DNA from: Oscillospiraceae bacterium
GTDB lineage: Bacteria; Bacillota; Clostridia; Oscillospirales; Oscillospiraceae
Direction of reading: 5' to 3'
Assembly: GCA_017935145.1 (NCBI GenBank)
Contig: JAGBIE010000026.1
Coordinates: 1 to 64,000, forward strand
DNA: 64,000 nucleotides
The first letter of the stretch is position 1. Each line of letters opens with the position of its first letter. The notes beneath the pieces were generated by a model, which saw nothing but the letters and a program-made list of their open reading frames with translations, did not search any database and had not been told where the DNA came from. Positions 18,984-25,792 of the stretch are shown piece by piece. Made by a program: the position numbers and the translations under genes.

Positions 18984-20141
18984 TCAAATATAGTATCTGG
19001 CAGACTGTTCTTTGGCGGGTTTTAGCCCCGTTTCATCCACTGCAAAGAGGGAAAAAAGGTCACTATAGCGCCGCCAAAGGGTAAACAGTTCCTCCCTTTG
19101 GGGTTTTTCGCCAGCATTGAGAAGATGAATCTCTCCCCTATCTTTTCCCCCGCGGAGGAGGGCTTTTCCTTTTTCTGAAAATGCCAAAATACGCACTTCA
19201 TCCGTAGGGCGGGACAAATCCGCCTGCCCGATGCCCAAGTAGGCACAGAGAAGCAATCGTTTCAGGCGGGTGCGAGGGTAGCGTTTGGAGAGAGAGGCGT
19301 CTATAATCTCCTCCACAGTGGCTTTTTCACGGACATTTTTCATGACCTTGCGCCACAAGCCCTCTGAGCCGTGGGCGACAGTTGTCCACTCATTTTCTTC
19401 CATAACCCGCAAGCGGGCGAGCATGGCCTTCTGCCCCGCTTCATAACAGTATTGGGGCGCGGAGGCAAACAGCTTTCTTGCATTGGTGGGGACATAGGAA
19501 AGCCAAGTGTCGTTTTGCATATTTTCCCGCAGAGCCGTTGCTGAGGGATGGTGGGGGTGAAGGGTTTTTTCGTGGTAGTCCCCTTCCCGTAAAATTGCCA
19601 TGGGCTTAATGGAAGTACCCTGCTTTTTCAGTTGCAGGCAGTATTCCAGCGCCAAAATATCGTTGGGCGTACGACAGAAATTTTCAATGCCTGTGAGGGT
19701 TTCCAAAGTCTTTTGACGGGCGACGGCATAGGAAAGTCCTTGGGATAGTTTTTCCTTAAGGAGCGGAGAAAATTCCGCAGAAAGCACCGCATCGGCACCC
19801 AAAAGCAGTTGGGAGAGATTTCCCGATTCTGAGCCAAAGGCCAAATAATCCACATTGCCAAATTTGTGAAGAATTTCCACCGCGCCTGCGGCAAAACCCT
19901 CCGCCGAAGAGAGAACTTTTTCCGTGGGCAGTTCCAAAACCAAGTCCGCACCGGCAAGGATTGCTCCCTTGGCGCGGGTGTATTTATCCAGCACCGCAGG
20001 CTCGCCCCGCTGGACAAAGTTACCGCTCATGACGCAGAGGATGGCGGTATCCTCTCCCAATTGGGCGCGGATGGTCTTCATCTGGTGTTCGTGACCCAGA
20101 TGCAGTGGGTTATATTCACAAATAATTCCCACGGTTTTCAT
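18984..20141 (-). CDS. tmcAL: tRNA(Met) cytidine acetate ligase (TmcAL/YlbM family)
   Basis: Nucleotidyltransferase-fold protein of 385 residues. The family member in B. subtilis makes N4-acetylcytidine at the wobble position of elongator tRNA-Met using acetate and ATP. Supporting motifs: GIICEYNPLHLGHEHQM (HIGH-like signature), MSGNFVQRGEPAVLDKYTRA and FGSESG. The ATG at 20141 follows AGGAG. It is divergent from ackA across about 125 bases; the acetate link between the two is suggestive only. Confidence 0.9.
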   Translation of the reverse strand: MKTVGIICEYNPLHLGHEHQMKTIRAQLGEDTAILCVMSGNFVQRGEPAVLDKYTRAKGAILAGADLVLELPTEKVLSSAEGFAAGAVEILHKFGNVDYLAFGSESGNLSQLLLGADAVLSAEFSPLLKEKLSQGLSYAVARQKTLETLTGIENFCRTPNDILALEYCLQLKKQGTSIKPMAILREGDYHEKTLHPHHPSATALRENMQNDTWLSYVPTNARKLFASAPQYCYEAGQKAMLARLRVMEENEWTTVAHGSEGLWRKVMKNVREKATVEEIIDASLSKRYPRTRLKRLLLCAYLGIGQADLSRPTDEVRILAFSEKGKALLRGGKDRGEIHLLNAGEKPQREELFTLWRRYSDLFSLFAVDETGLKPAKEQSARYYI

Positions 20142-20172
20142 GGTTTTTCTCCTATTTTTTGGCAAAGTATAC

Positions 20173-20201
20173 TTGTTTTATGTGGAATAATATAGTAAAA
20201 T
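20173..20201 (+). promoter_or_regulatory. possible promoter of ackA
   Basis: TTGTTT (20173-20178), 17 bases, TAAAAT (20196-20201). An overlapping TATAGT at 20191 has a poor spacer. Confidence 0.4.
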
Positions 20202-20266
20202 ATCCCTTGTGTGATTACTATACCACTAAAACCAATACGAAACAAGAGATTTTAGGAGTGAAAGAC

Positions 20267-21466
20267 ATGAATATTCTGGTTATCAACGCCGGCAGTTCCT
20301 CTCTGAAATATCAGCTGATGGATCCCGATACCGGTGCAGTATCCGCCAAGGGTATTTGCGAACGCATTGGCATTGACGGCAAGTTCACCTACAAGGCAGG
20401 CGGCAAGACCATTATTGATGCACAGGAAATCCCCATGCCCACCCATAGCGAAGCCATTGAGGCTGTTTTGGGCGCTTTGGTCAGCCCCGAACACGGTGTG
20501 GTTGCATCCATGGACGAAATTGACGCTGTGGGTCACCGCGTGCTCCATGGTGGCATGGAATTCACCGAATCCTGCTTGGTAGACGAAGCCTGTAAGGCCG
20601 CTATCCGCAAGTGCATCCCTCTGGGTCCCTTGCACAATCCTGCCAACCTCACTGGCATTGAAGCCTGCGAAAAGGCCATGCCCGGCAAGCCCCAAGTGGC
20701 TGTGTTTGACACTGCTTTCCACATGACCATGCCTGCCGAGGCTTATACTTACGCCATCCCCTACGAATACTACGAAAAAGACGAAGTCCGCCGCTACGGC
20801 TTCCACGGCACTTCCCACCGCTACATTTCCGGTCGCGCACTGGATATGCTGGGCAAGACCGAAAATCCCGAAGGCGTGCGTGTGATTAACTGCCACTTGG
20901 GCAACGGTTCTTCCCTGTGCGCCATGGTTGGCGGTAAGTGCGTGGACACCACCATGGGCCTTGGCCCCTTGGCTGGTATCCCCATGGGCACCCGTTGCGG
21001 TGATATTGACGGCACCATCATCGAATTCCTCATGGACAAATACGGCTATGACATCAAGCAGATGATGAACATCCTCAACAAGAAGTCCGGCGTGCTGGGC
21101 ATTTCCGGTGTAAGTTCTGACTTCCGCGATTTGGAAGCCGCTGCCGAAAACGGCAACACTCGCGCCAAACTGGCTCTGGATAAGTTCTTCTACGAAGTGC
21201 GCAAGTCCATCGGCGCTTATGCTGCCGCCATGGGCGGTGTGGATGCCATTGTGTTCACCGGTGGTATCGGTGAAAACGGCATCGCAAACCGCAAGCGCAT
21301 CATGAAGGGTCTGGAATACCTGGGCTGCCAGATTGATGACGAAAAGAACAATGTTCGTGGCAAGGAAACCATCATCTCCACCGATGATTCTTCTGTGAAG
21401 ATCATGGTCATCCCCACCAACGAAGAACTGATGATCGCCAAGGACACCGCCGCTTTGGCAAAATAA
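20267..21466 (+). CDS. ackA: acetate kinase
   Basis: Converts acetyl phosphate and ADP to acetate and ATP in fermentation. 399 residues. Motifs: NAGSSSLKYQL (phosphate loop), VGHRVLHGG, FDTAFHMTMP, RRYGFHGTSHRYIS, GNGSSLCAM and the C-terminal FTGGIGENG. The ATG at 20267 follows AGGAGTG; an in-frame extension to 20159 has no ribosome site. No pta gene is adjacent; the PduL phosphotransacylase of the eut operon at 44 kb makes the same acetyl phosphate. Confidence 0.97.
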   Translation: MNILVINAGSSSLKYQLMDPDTGAVSAKGICERIGIDGKFTYKAGGKTIIDAQEIPMPTHSEAIEAVLGALVSPEHGVVASMDEIDAVGHRVLHGGMEFTESCLVDEACKAAIRKCIPLGPLHNPANLTGIEACEKAMPGKPQVAVFDTAFHMTMPAEAYTYAIPYEYYEKDEVRRYGFHGTSHRYISGRALDMLGKTENPEGVRVINCHLGNGSSLCAMVGGKCVDTTMGLGPLAGIPMGTRCGDIDGTIIEFLMDKYGYDIKQMMNILNKKSGVLGISGVSSDFRDLEAAAENGNTRAKLALDKFFYEVRKSIGAYAAAMGGVDAIVFTGGIGENGIANRKRIMKGLEYLGCQIDDEKNNVRGKETIISTDDSSVKIMVIPTNEELMIAKDTAALAK

Positions 21467-21479
21467 GAAAGACGCAAAA

Positions 21480-21512
21480 ATCCCGTCAAGCAAATGCTTG
21501 ACGGGATTTCTT
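21480..21512. terminator. intrinsic terminator between ackA and mgtE
   Basis: 12-bp stem ATCCCGTCAAGC / GCTTGACGGGAT with an AAAT loop and T-rich tail. A-run on the other side allows bidirectional use with convergent mgtE. Confidence 0.9.
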
Positions 21513-21518
21513 TTTGTC

Positions 21519-22934
21519 TTACAGACCCAGCCACTGAATCAGGAACAGCCACACAAGGCCGTAGTAGATGACAACGGCAACAAGGTCGTTGATGGTGGTA
21601 ATCAGCGGGCCGGATGCCACAGCGGGGTCGATATTGAGTTTCTTAAAGAGAATAGGAATAATCGTTCCCATTAAACTAGAAATGAGCATGGCAGCCAACA
21701 GCGCCACACCAGTGCAGAGGGCAACGGAGAATGCCATGGGCACGGCAATGCCTTTTGCGAGGGTCAGATAGCCACCCACCAAGAGGAAGGATAGCACACT
21801 GATGATAAAGCCGTTGCACAGACCCACTCGTGCTTCCTTGCCGATGAGGAAGAGTTTTTGTTTGCCTGTGATTTGCTCATCCATCAGCACACGAATGGCG
21901 ATAGCAAGGGACTGAGTGCCCACATTACCTGCCATGGCGAGGATGAGGGATTGGAAGCAGACCACCACGGGGATTTCCGCGGCGATACCTTCAAACAGAC
22001 CCACTACGGAGGAGACCACAAGACCCAGCACCAGCAAAATGGCCAGCCAAGGCAGGCGCTTGCCGATACTCTTGGTAAGAGGCTCGTCCAAATCTTCTTC
22101 TGCGGTCAAACCAGCCAGTTTTGCATAGTCTTCTACCAGCGCTTCATCGACCAATTCGGTCAAGTCCTGGGCGGTCACAACGCCAATGAGGCGGTTATCT
22201 TCATCCAAGACGGGAATGGAGTCCTCAGAGTAGTCCTTCATGCGCTCGATACAATCGTCCAGCTTTTCAGAGGCATAGACATAGGGATAAGATGTCATGG
22301 TGATGGTTTCCAAGTCATCTCCCTCGCGGGCGCGAATCAGGTCTGTGAGTTCAATGGCGCCAAGGAGGGTTTCGTCCTCATCCACCACATAGAGGGTAGA
22401 AAGGTTGTCATGCTCCTCCGCCTGCTTGACCAGTTCCCGCATGGCTTGCCGCACGGTGCAGCCCTCGGGAATGGTGATGAAGTTGGTGGTAATGCGAGAA
22501 CCGACTTCGTCCTCATCGAAGGAAAAGACCAAGTCCAGTTCTTCACGGCTTTCCGCCTCCATGAGGCTGACCAGTTTCTTCTGCTCATCCCCGTCCAATT
22601 CTCTGAGGTATTCCGCAGCGGTAACGGTTTCCAAAAGGGACAGCAAATCTGCCCGCTTACGGATGGAAAGTTCGCCGATATAATCGGTAATTTCATCAAA
22701 GTATTCGAAAATCAGTGCCAGAGTGTCCATATCCAAAACGGAGTAGAGACGCACACGCTCTTCCCTGCTCAGTTCTTCCATGGCGGCGGCAATATCGTTT
22801 TCGTGATAGTCGGTGAGTTTTTCTGCTTTGCGTTTAGGGGTAAGGCGGCTGCGGACAATTTCCAAAATTTCCGCCTTATAGTCCGGATGTTGCAGTTCTA
22901 AGTTCAGTTCTTCCGGAAAGTTTTTCTGATCCAT
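21519..22934 (-). CDS. mgtE: magnesium transporter MgtE
   Basis: Mg2+ channel-type transporter, 471 residues. MgtE N-domain (about 1-130) rich in acidic residues, two CBS domains (about 135-255, with YVVDEDETLLGAIELTDLI and VLDEDNRLIGVVTAQDLTE), a plug helix, and a C-terminal five-helix membrane domain with LAMAGNVGTQSLAIAIR and PIVLF-like segment GTIIPILFKKLNIDPAVASGP (last part GPLITTINDLVAVVIYYG). In this family the cytoplasmic domains sense Mg2+ and close the pore. Shine-Dalgarno TTAGGAGG precedes the ATG. An attenuator-like leader lies upstream. Confidence 0.95.
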   Translation of the reverse strand: MDQKNFPEELNLELQHPDYKAEILEIVRSRLTPKRKAEKLTDYHENDIAAAMEELSREERVRLYSVLDMDTLALIFEYFDEITDYIGELSIRKRADLLSLLETVTAAEYLRELDGDEQKKLVSLMEAESREELDLVFSFDEDEVGSRITTNFITIPEGCTVRQAMRELVKQAEEHDNLSTLYVVDEDETLLGAIELTDLIRAREGDDLETITMTSYPYVYASEKLDDCIERMKDYSEDSIPVLDEDNRLIGVVTAQDLTELVDEALVEDYAKLAGLTAEEDLDEPLTKSIGKRLPWLAILLVLGLVVSSVVGLFEGIAAEIPVVVCFQSLILAMAGNVGTQSLAIAIRVLMDEQITGKQKLFLIGKEARVGLCNGFIISVLSFLLVGGYLTLAKGIAVPMAFSVALCTGVALLAAMLISSLMGTIIPILFKKLNIDPAVASGPLITTINDLVAVVIYYGLVWLFLIQWLGL

Positions 22935-22991
22935 TGGGAACGCCTCCTAACATTTGAGGTTTTTCCGCAACGGGGTCTGTGGTTTGGGTAT

Positions 22992-23035
22992 AAAAAATGC
23001 CATTGCTTTTCAAAACACTTTGAAAAGACAATGGC
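22992..23035 (-). terminator. strong intrinsic terminator in the mgtE leader
   Basis: On the minus strand GCCATTG-(T bulge)-CTTTTCAAA pairs with TTTGAAAAG-CAATGGC, 16 bp with one bulged base and a GTGT loop, followed by ATTTTTTA. It lies after the small upstream ORF and 57 bases before the mgtE ATG, so it must be read through for mgtE to be expressed. Confidence 0.88.
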
Positions 23036-23115
23036 GATGCCGAAAAGGGCAGATTTATACCAAAGCGGAACAGGGACGACCCGTTGCTTTTTTCATACAT
23101 AATCGCACATTGTCT
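23026..23115 (-). promoter_or_regulatory. candidate antiterminator pairing in the mgtE leader
   Basis: The minus-strand RNA segment from 23115-23102 (AGACAATGTGCGAT), inside codons 10-15 of the upstream ORF, can pair with 23038-23026 (ATCGCCATTGTCT), which contains the 5' arm of the terminator. That is 13 bp with one bulged U. The pairing also uses the base that is bulged in the terminator. The two structures exclude each other. Confidence 0.65.
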
Positions 23116-23144
23116 GTATTGACGCTACAACTACCGCCGTCCAT
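23055..23144 (-). CDS. 29-residue leader peptide upstream of mgtE
   Basis: Short ORF starting at ATG 23144 with the Shine-Dalgarno AGAGGTGG about 6 bases upstream. It begins MDGGSCSVNTDN and ends KKATGRPCSALV, with cysteines at 6, 16 and 25. It lies between a consensus promoter and a terminator, the arrangement of an attenuator leader peptide. A longer in-frame reading to 23378 has no ribosome site and crosses a terminator and the promoter, so it is rejected. I do not recognise the peptide. It could instead be a small functional protein. Confidence 0.6.
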   Translation of the reverse strand: MDGGSCSVNTDNVRLCMKKATGRPCSALV

Positions 23145-23184
23145 AAATTCCACCTCTGCTTTCATTTTGAGATATTTCTCAAAT

Positions 23185-23213
23185 ATTATACTCCCGTTAT
23201 TTTGCATTGTCAA
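23185..23213 (-). promoter_or_regulatory. consensus SigA promoter of the mgtE leader
   Basis: On the minus strand TTGACA (23213-23208), exactly 17 bases, TATAAT (23190-23185). A perfect match to the consensus. The transcript would start near 23178. Confidence 0.9.
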
Positions 23214-23218
23214 ACAAC

Positions 23219-23254
23219 AAAAAAAGAACTGCCTAGGTAGGCAGTTCTTTTTTT
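23219..23254. terminator. intrinsic terminator after the acyltransferase-like gene
   Basis: Stem GAACTGCCT / AGGCAGTTC with an AGGT loop. There are seven A before the stem (T-run on the minus strand) and seven T after it. Confidence 0.88.
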
Positions 23255-23256
23255 GC

Positions 23257-24672
23257 TTAATCGATATCCCGCAGGACAGTTTCGGGGGCGACATCCAAGC
23301 GCTCCGGGTGCTGGATGAGGCGGTTGAAGGTTTTGAGCACGGTGGCATAGTAGAAACCGTCCACAGTGCGCTCGTCAAGAGTGAAACCGCAGTCCATATA
23401 GCGCTTGGTGATCAATTCCCCTTCCATGTTCATTTCCACTTTTTTGTACTTTTTGCCAAAGGCGCAGAAGGCAGGAATGTTACCGAAATCGTACAGATGG
23501 TGCACAATGGCGGGAATGCCCAAAGAGCCCATGGAGGTGAAGTACACACTGCCGTGGAAGGGACTGACTTCCAAAAGGAAGCCGGGAAGCAGACCAAAAT
23601 AGTCCATGGTTTTGAGAATCCAAACCACAAGTTTCAGCACCACACCGGGGATGAAACTGAGGAGTTTTGCCACCTGATCCAAATCGTTATTGAGGGGGGT
23701 GTTTTTCACTTCCTCCACAGCGGCATCGAACTTGTTGTAGATATCATAGATGGAATCGCCGGGATCAAAGTGGAGTTTAATGCAGGTATCGGGGGCTTCC
23801 ACCGTCATGTCCTTTTTGATGGTCATGGAGAACTGAATATCCCGATCGCGAGAGTAAATCTTCTGTCCCGACAAGAAGCGGTTCATAGCAGGATACATGG
23901 CCACGCAACGGACATAGGCCGCAATGAGCACATGGGTCAGGCCAAAGCCCGTAAGGCCTTCCTTGCGCTTCTGCTGAACATATTTTTCCGCATTGGTGAT
24001 GTCAATGGGGGTGACAATTTGGTTGGCTGCGCCAGTGCGGTTGGGCATGATGTAGGGAGACACCATGGAAATAGGGGGCAAGGTGCGGACACGGCGACCA
24101 TCGGCACGGTCACCCCAAGTGGGATGATATGCGCCATCCAAATGGGGCTGCATGGCAAGCACCGTGAGGAACACCGCCACAGTCATGGTAATATCTGCCC
24201 AGCGATTCCATCCCCAATGGGCAAAATCGAGGCCATGGCTATGGTAGCCCAAATAGCCTTCTGTGCCGATGATGGAAAGAAGCACCAAAAGGAGCAGAAG
24301 ATTGTGGCGCAATTTGCCACAGAGAATGACATTGTAGATGACGGCTACCACAATCATCAGTACCCACAAAAGCGCACCAAAGAAACGGTGTTCCACAGCG
24401 GCGCTGGATGTGACAGCAAAATAGACACACATGAGTGCAAAGGGAATGGCAGAGCGATATAGATGGTTTTTACCACCCAAGACGACCGTGAGTCCATACA
24501 GCAGGCAGGCTGCCAAAGGCAGAATCAGGTTGAGCCACAAAGTCACGTTTTCTGCGCCTTTCTCTCCGCAGAAATAAGCAATGCGGCCAGCCACGGAACA
24601 AGCCAGCAAGAGGACTACGAGCCATGTCAGCACGCTTTTGCGACTGACAAAATAAGTAACTCTTTTTTCCAT
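23257..24672 (-). CDS. membrane protein fused to a 2-oxoacid dehydrogenase acyltransferase-like domain
   Basis: 471 residues. The first ~190 carry about six hydrophobic helices (for example SVLTWLVVLLLACSVAGRIA and LLLLLVLLSIIGT). The second part (about 195-465) resembles the catalytic domain of E2 acyltransferases and chloramphenicol acetyltransferase, with VTPIDITNAEKYV, GLTHVLIAAYVRCVAMYPAMN and FTSMGSLGIPAIVHHLYDFG. The E2 active-site motif HxxxDG appears here as ERTVDG, so the catalytic histidine is a glutamate. No lipoyl domain is present. The membrane part might be a sensor or anchor; acyltransferase activity is doubtful. No Shine-Dalgarno is seen, and the promoter places the transcript start at the ATG. 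Confidence 0.72.
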   Translation of the reverse strand: MEKRVTYFVSRKSVLTWLVVLLLACSVAGRIAYFCGEKGAENVTLWLNLILPLAACLLYGLTVVLGGKNHLYRSAIPFALMCVYFAVTSSAAVEHRFFGALLWVLMIVVAVIYNVILCGKLRHNLLLLLVLLSIIGTEGYLGYHSHGLDFAHWGWNRWADITMTVAVFLTVLAMQPHLDGAYHPTWGDRADGRRVRTLPPISMVSPYIMPNRTGAANQIVTPIDITNAEKYVQQKRKEGLTGFGLTHVLIAAYVRCVAMYPAMNRFLSGQKIYSRDRDIQFSMTIKKDMTVEAPDTCIKLHFDPGDSIYDIYNKFDAAVEEVKNTPLNNDLDQVAKLLSFIPGVVLKLVVWILKTMDYFGLLPGFLLEVSPFHGSVYFTSMGSLGIPAIVHHLYDFGNIPAFCAFGKKYKKVEMNMEGELITKRYMDCGFTLDERTVDGFYYATVLKTFNRLIQHPERLDVAPETVLRDID

Positions 24673-24678
24673 GAAATA

Positions 24679-24707
24679 AGTATAACATATTTTGACAAAG
24701 TGCGCAA
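24679..24707 (-). promoter_or_regulatory. promoter predicting a leaderless mRNA
   Basis: On the minus strand TTGCGC (24707-24702), 17 bases, TATACT (24684-24679). Seven bases after the -10 lies 24672, the A of the downstream ATG. Confidence 0.55.
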
Positions 24708-24727
24708 GAATTTTGCTGTTGGGCAAA

Positions 24728-24760
24728 GAAAAACCCCAAGCCTGTTGGCTTGGGGTTTTT
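24728..24760. terminator. terminator of tRNA-Gly
   Basis: Stem CCCCAAGCC / GGCTTGGGG with a 4-base loop (TGTT on plus), T-rich tail in the minus direction and TTTTT on the plus side. Confidence 0.85.
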
Positions 24761-24761
24761 A

Positions 24762-24837
24762 TGGAGCGGGTGACGAGGCTCGAACTCGCTACCTCCACCT
24801 TGGCAAGGTGGCGCTCTACCGGATGAGCTACACCCGC
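24762..24837 (-). tRNA. tRNA-Gly (GCC)
   Basis: 76 nt on the minus strand with encoded CCA. Acceptor GCGGGTG / CACCCGC, D arm GCTC...GAGC, anticodon stem CCACC / GGTGG with loop TTGCCAA giving anticodon GCC, and T arm with GTTCGAGC. A terminator follows at once. Confidence 0.97.
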
Positions 24838-24892
24838 ACATCAAGTGCATGGCTTATTATAGCAAGTTTTCCCCATTTGTCAAGCACTGTTT

Positions 24893-25756
24893 TTACGAAT
24901 TTTCATGATTTCTGTCACGGAAGCCTGTGCCGAAAATTTGGTGCGCCTCCTGCAAAATGACAAAGGCTTCCCCATCTGTTTCCCTGACCATGGCTTTTAA
25001 CTGGGCAATTTGGTTGCGCCGCATGGCGGTCATGAGCACCGGGCGATGTTCCCCCGTATAAGACCCTGTAGCGGAGAAAATGGTGACGCCACGGCGCAGT
25101 TCCCGCTCGATTTTCTTGGCAATGGCCGTATGCTTTTGGCTCACAATCATGGCAACGGCGGTGCGGTCTCCCCCATAGAGGAGGCGGTCCACCATCTGGG
25201 AGGAGCAGTACATGGAGGCGGCGCTGTAGAGAGCTTTGTTCAGGTCTCGATACACAAGTCCTGTGAGGGCTACCACCAAGATATCCACGCAGAAAATCAG
25301 TTTTCCTAAGGACAGTTCGGGGAATTTTCCTTTGAGCAGGCGGGCGATAATATCCACGCCACCTGTAGATGCGCCCACCCAAAAGACCAATCCCAGACCG
25401 ATACCACCCACAGCGCCACCCATAAGCGCGCCCAAAAGTGGCTCTGTTTGAGGGGCGGGAAGATTGGAAAAGACCTCCAAAAAGATAGAGGATGTGAGCA
25501 TACCCCACAGAGAACGGAGGAAAAAACTCCGCCCTAAATGGCGATAGCCCAAGAAAAATACGGGCACATTGAGTAGGGCGGTGTAAAAACCCACACCACC
25601 AAAGCCCAAAATGGTGGTCAGGAGCAAGCCAATGCCCGAAAGACCACCCACATTAATTTGATTGGGACTTAAAAACCAGTGAAAGCCCAAAGCAAATACG
25701 GCACTGCCCACAAGAACAGTGCCGTATATTTTGAGGGTTTGTACGCCATGGTTCAA
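24893..25756 (-). CDS. YitT family membrane protein (DUF2179)
   Basis: 287 residues. Five to six membrane helices in the first ~200 residues (GTVLVGSAVFALGFHWFL, GGLSGIGLLLTTILG, GAVGGIGLGLVFWVGASTGGVDIIARLL), then a soluble C-terminal DUF2179 domain (GATIFSATGSYTGEH-like segment, here GVTIFSATGSYTGEHRPVL). Transport substrate of the family is unknown. The only good start is TTG at 25756 with AAAGGG upstream. It lies 36 bases after the topoisomerase A gene. Confidence 0.85.
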   Translation of the reverse strand: MNHGVQTLKIYGTVLVGSAVFALGFHWFLSPNQINVGGLSGIGLLLTTILGFGGVGFYTALLNVPVFFLGYRHLGRSFFLRSLWGMLTSSIFLEVFSNLPAPQTEPLLGALMGGAVGGIGLGLVFWVGASTGGVDIIARLLKGKFPELSLGKLIFCVDILVVALTGLVYRDLNKALYSAASMYCSSQMVDRLLYGGDRTAVAMIVSQKHTAIAKKIERELRRGVTIFSATGSYTGEHRPVLMTAMRRNQIAQLKAMVRETDGEAFVILQEAHQIFGTGFRDRNHENS

Positions 25757-25792
25757 GAAGTCTGCACCCTTTCCGGCAAAAGCCGTTGAGAC

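Noticed and set aside
20252-21493. 413-codon minus-strand frame across ackA
   Set aside because: Antisense shadow of acetate kinase, which carries every conserved motif on the plus strand.
22967-23087. 8-bp pairing GCAACGGG with CCCGTTGC around the mgtE terminator
   Set aside because: Kept out of the attenuator model: it would loop out the terminator rather than compete with it, and 8 bp is not rare in this span.
22935-23213. M-box magnesium riboswitch upstream of mgtE
   Set aside because: The conserved M-box core was not visible; the leader is explained better by a short ORF, terminator and antiterminator.
22954-24462. 502-codon plus-strand frame across the acyltransferase-like gene and the mgtE leader
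   Set aside because: Antisense to a gene with clear domains, and it crosses two terminators and a consensus promoter.
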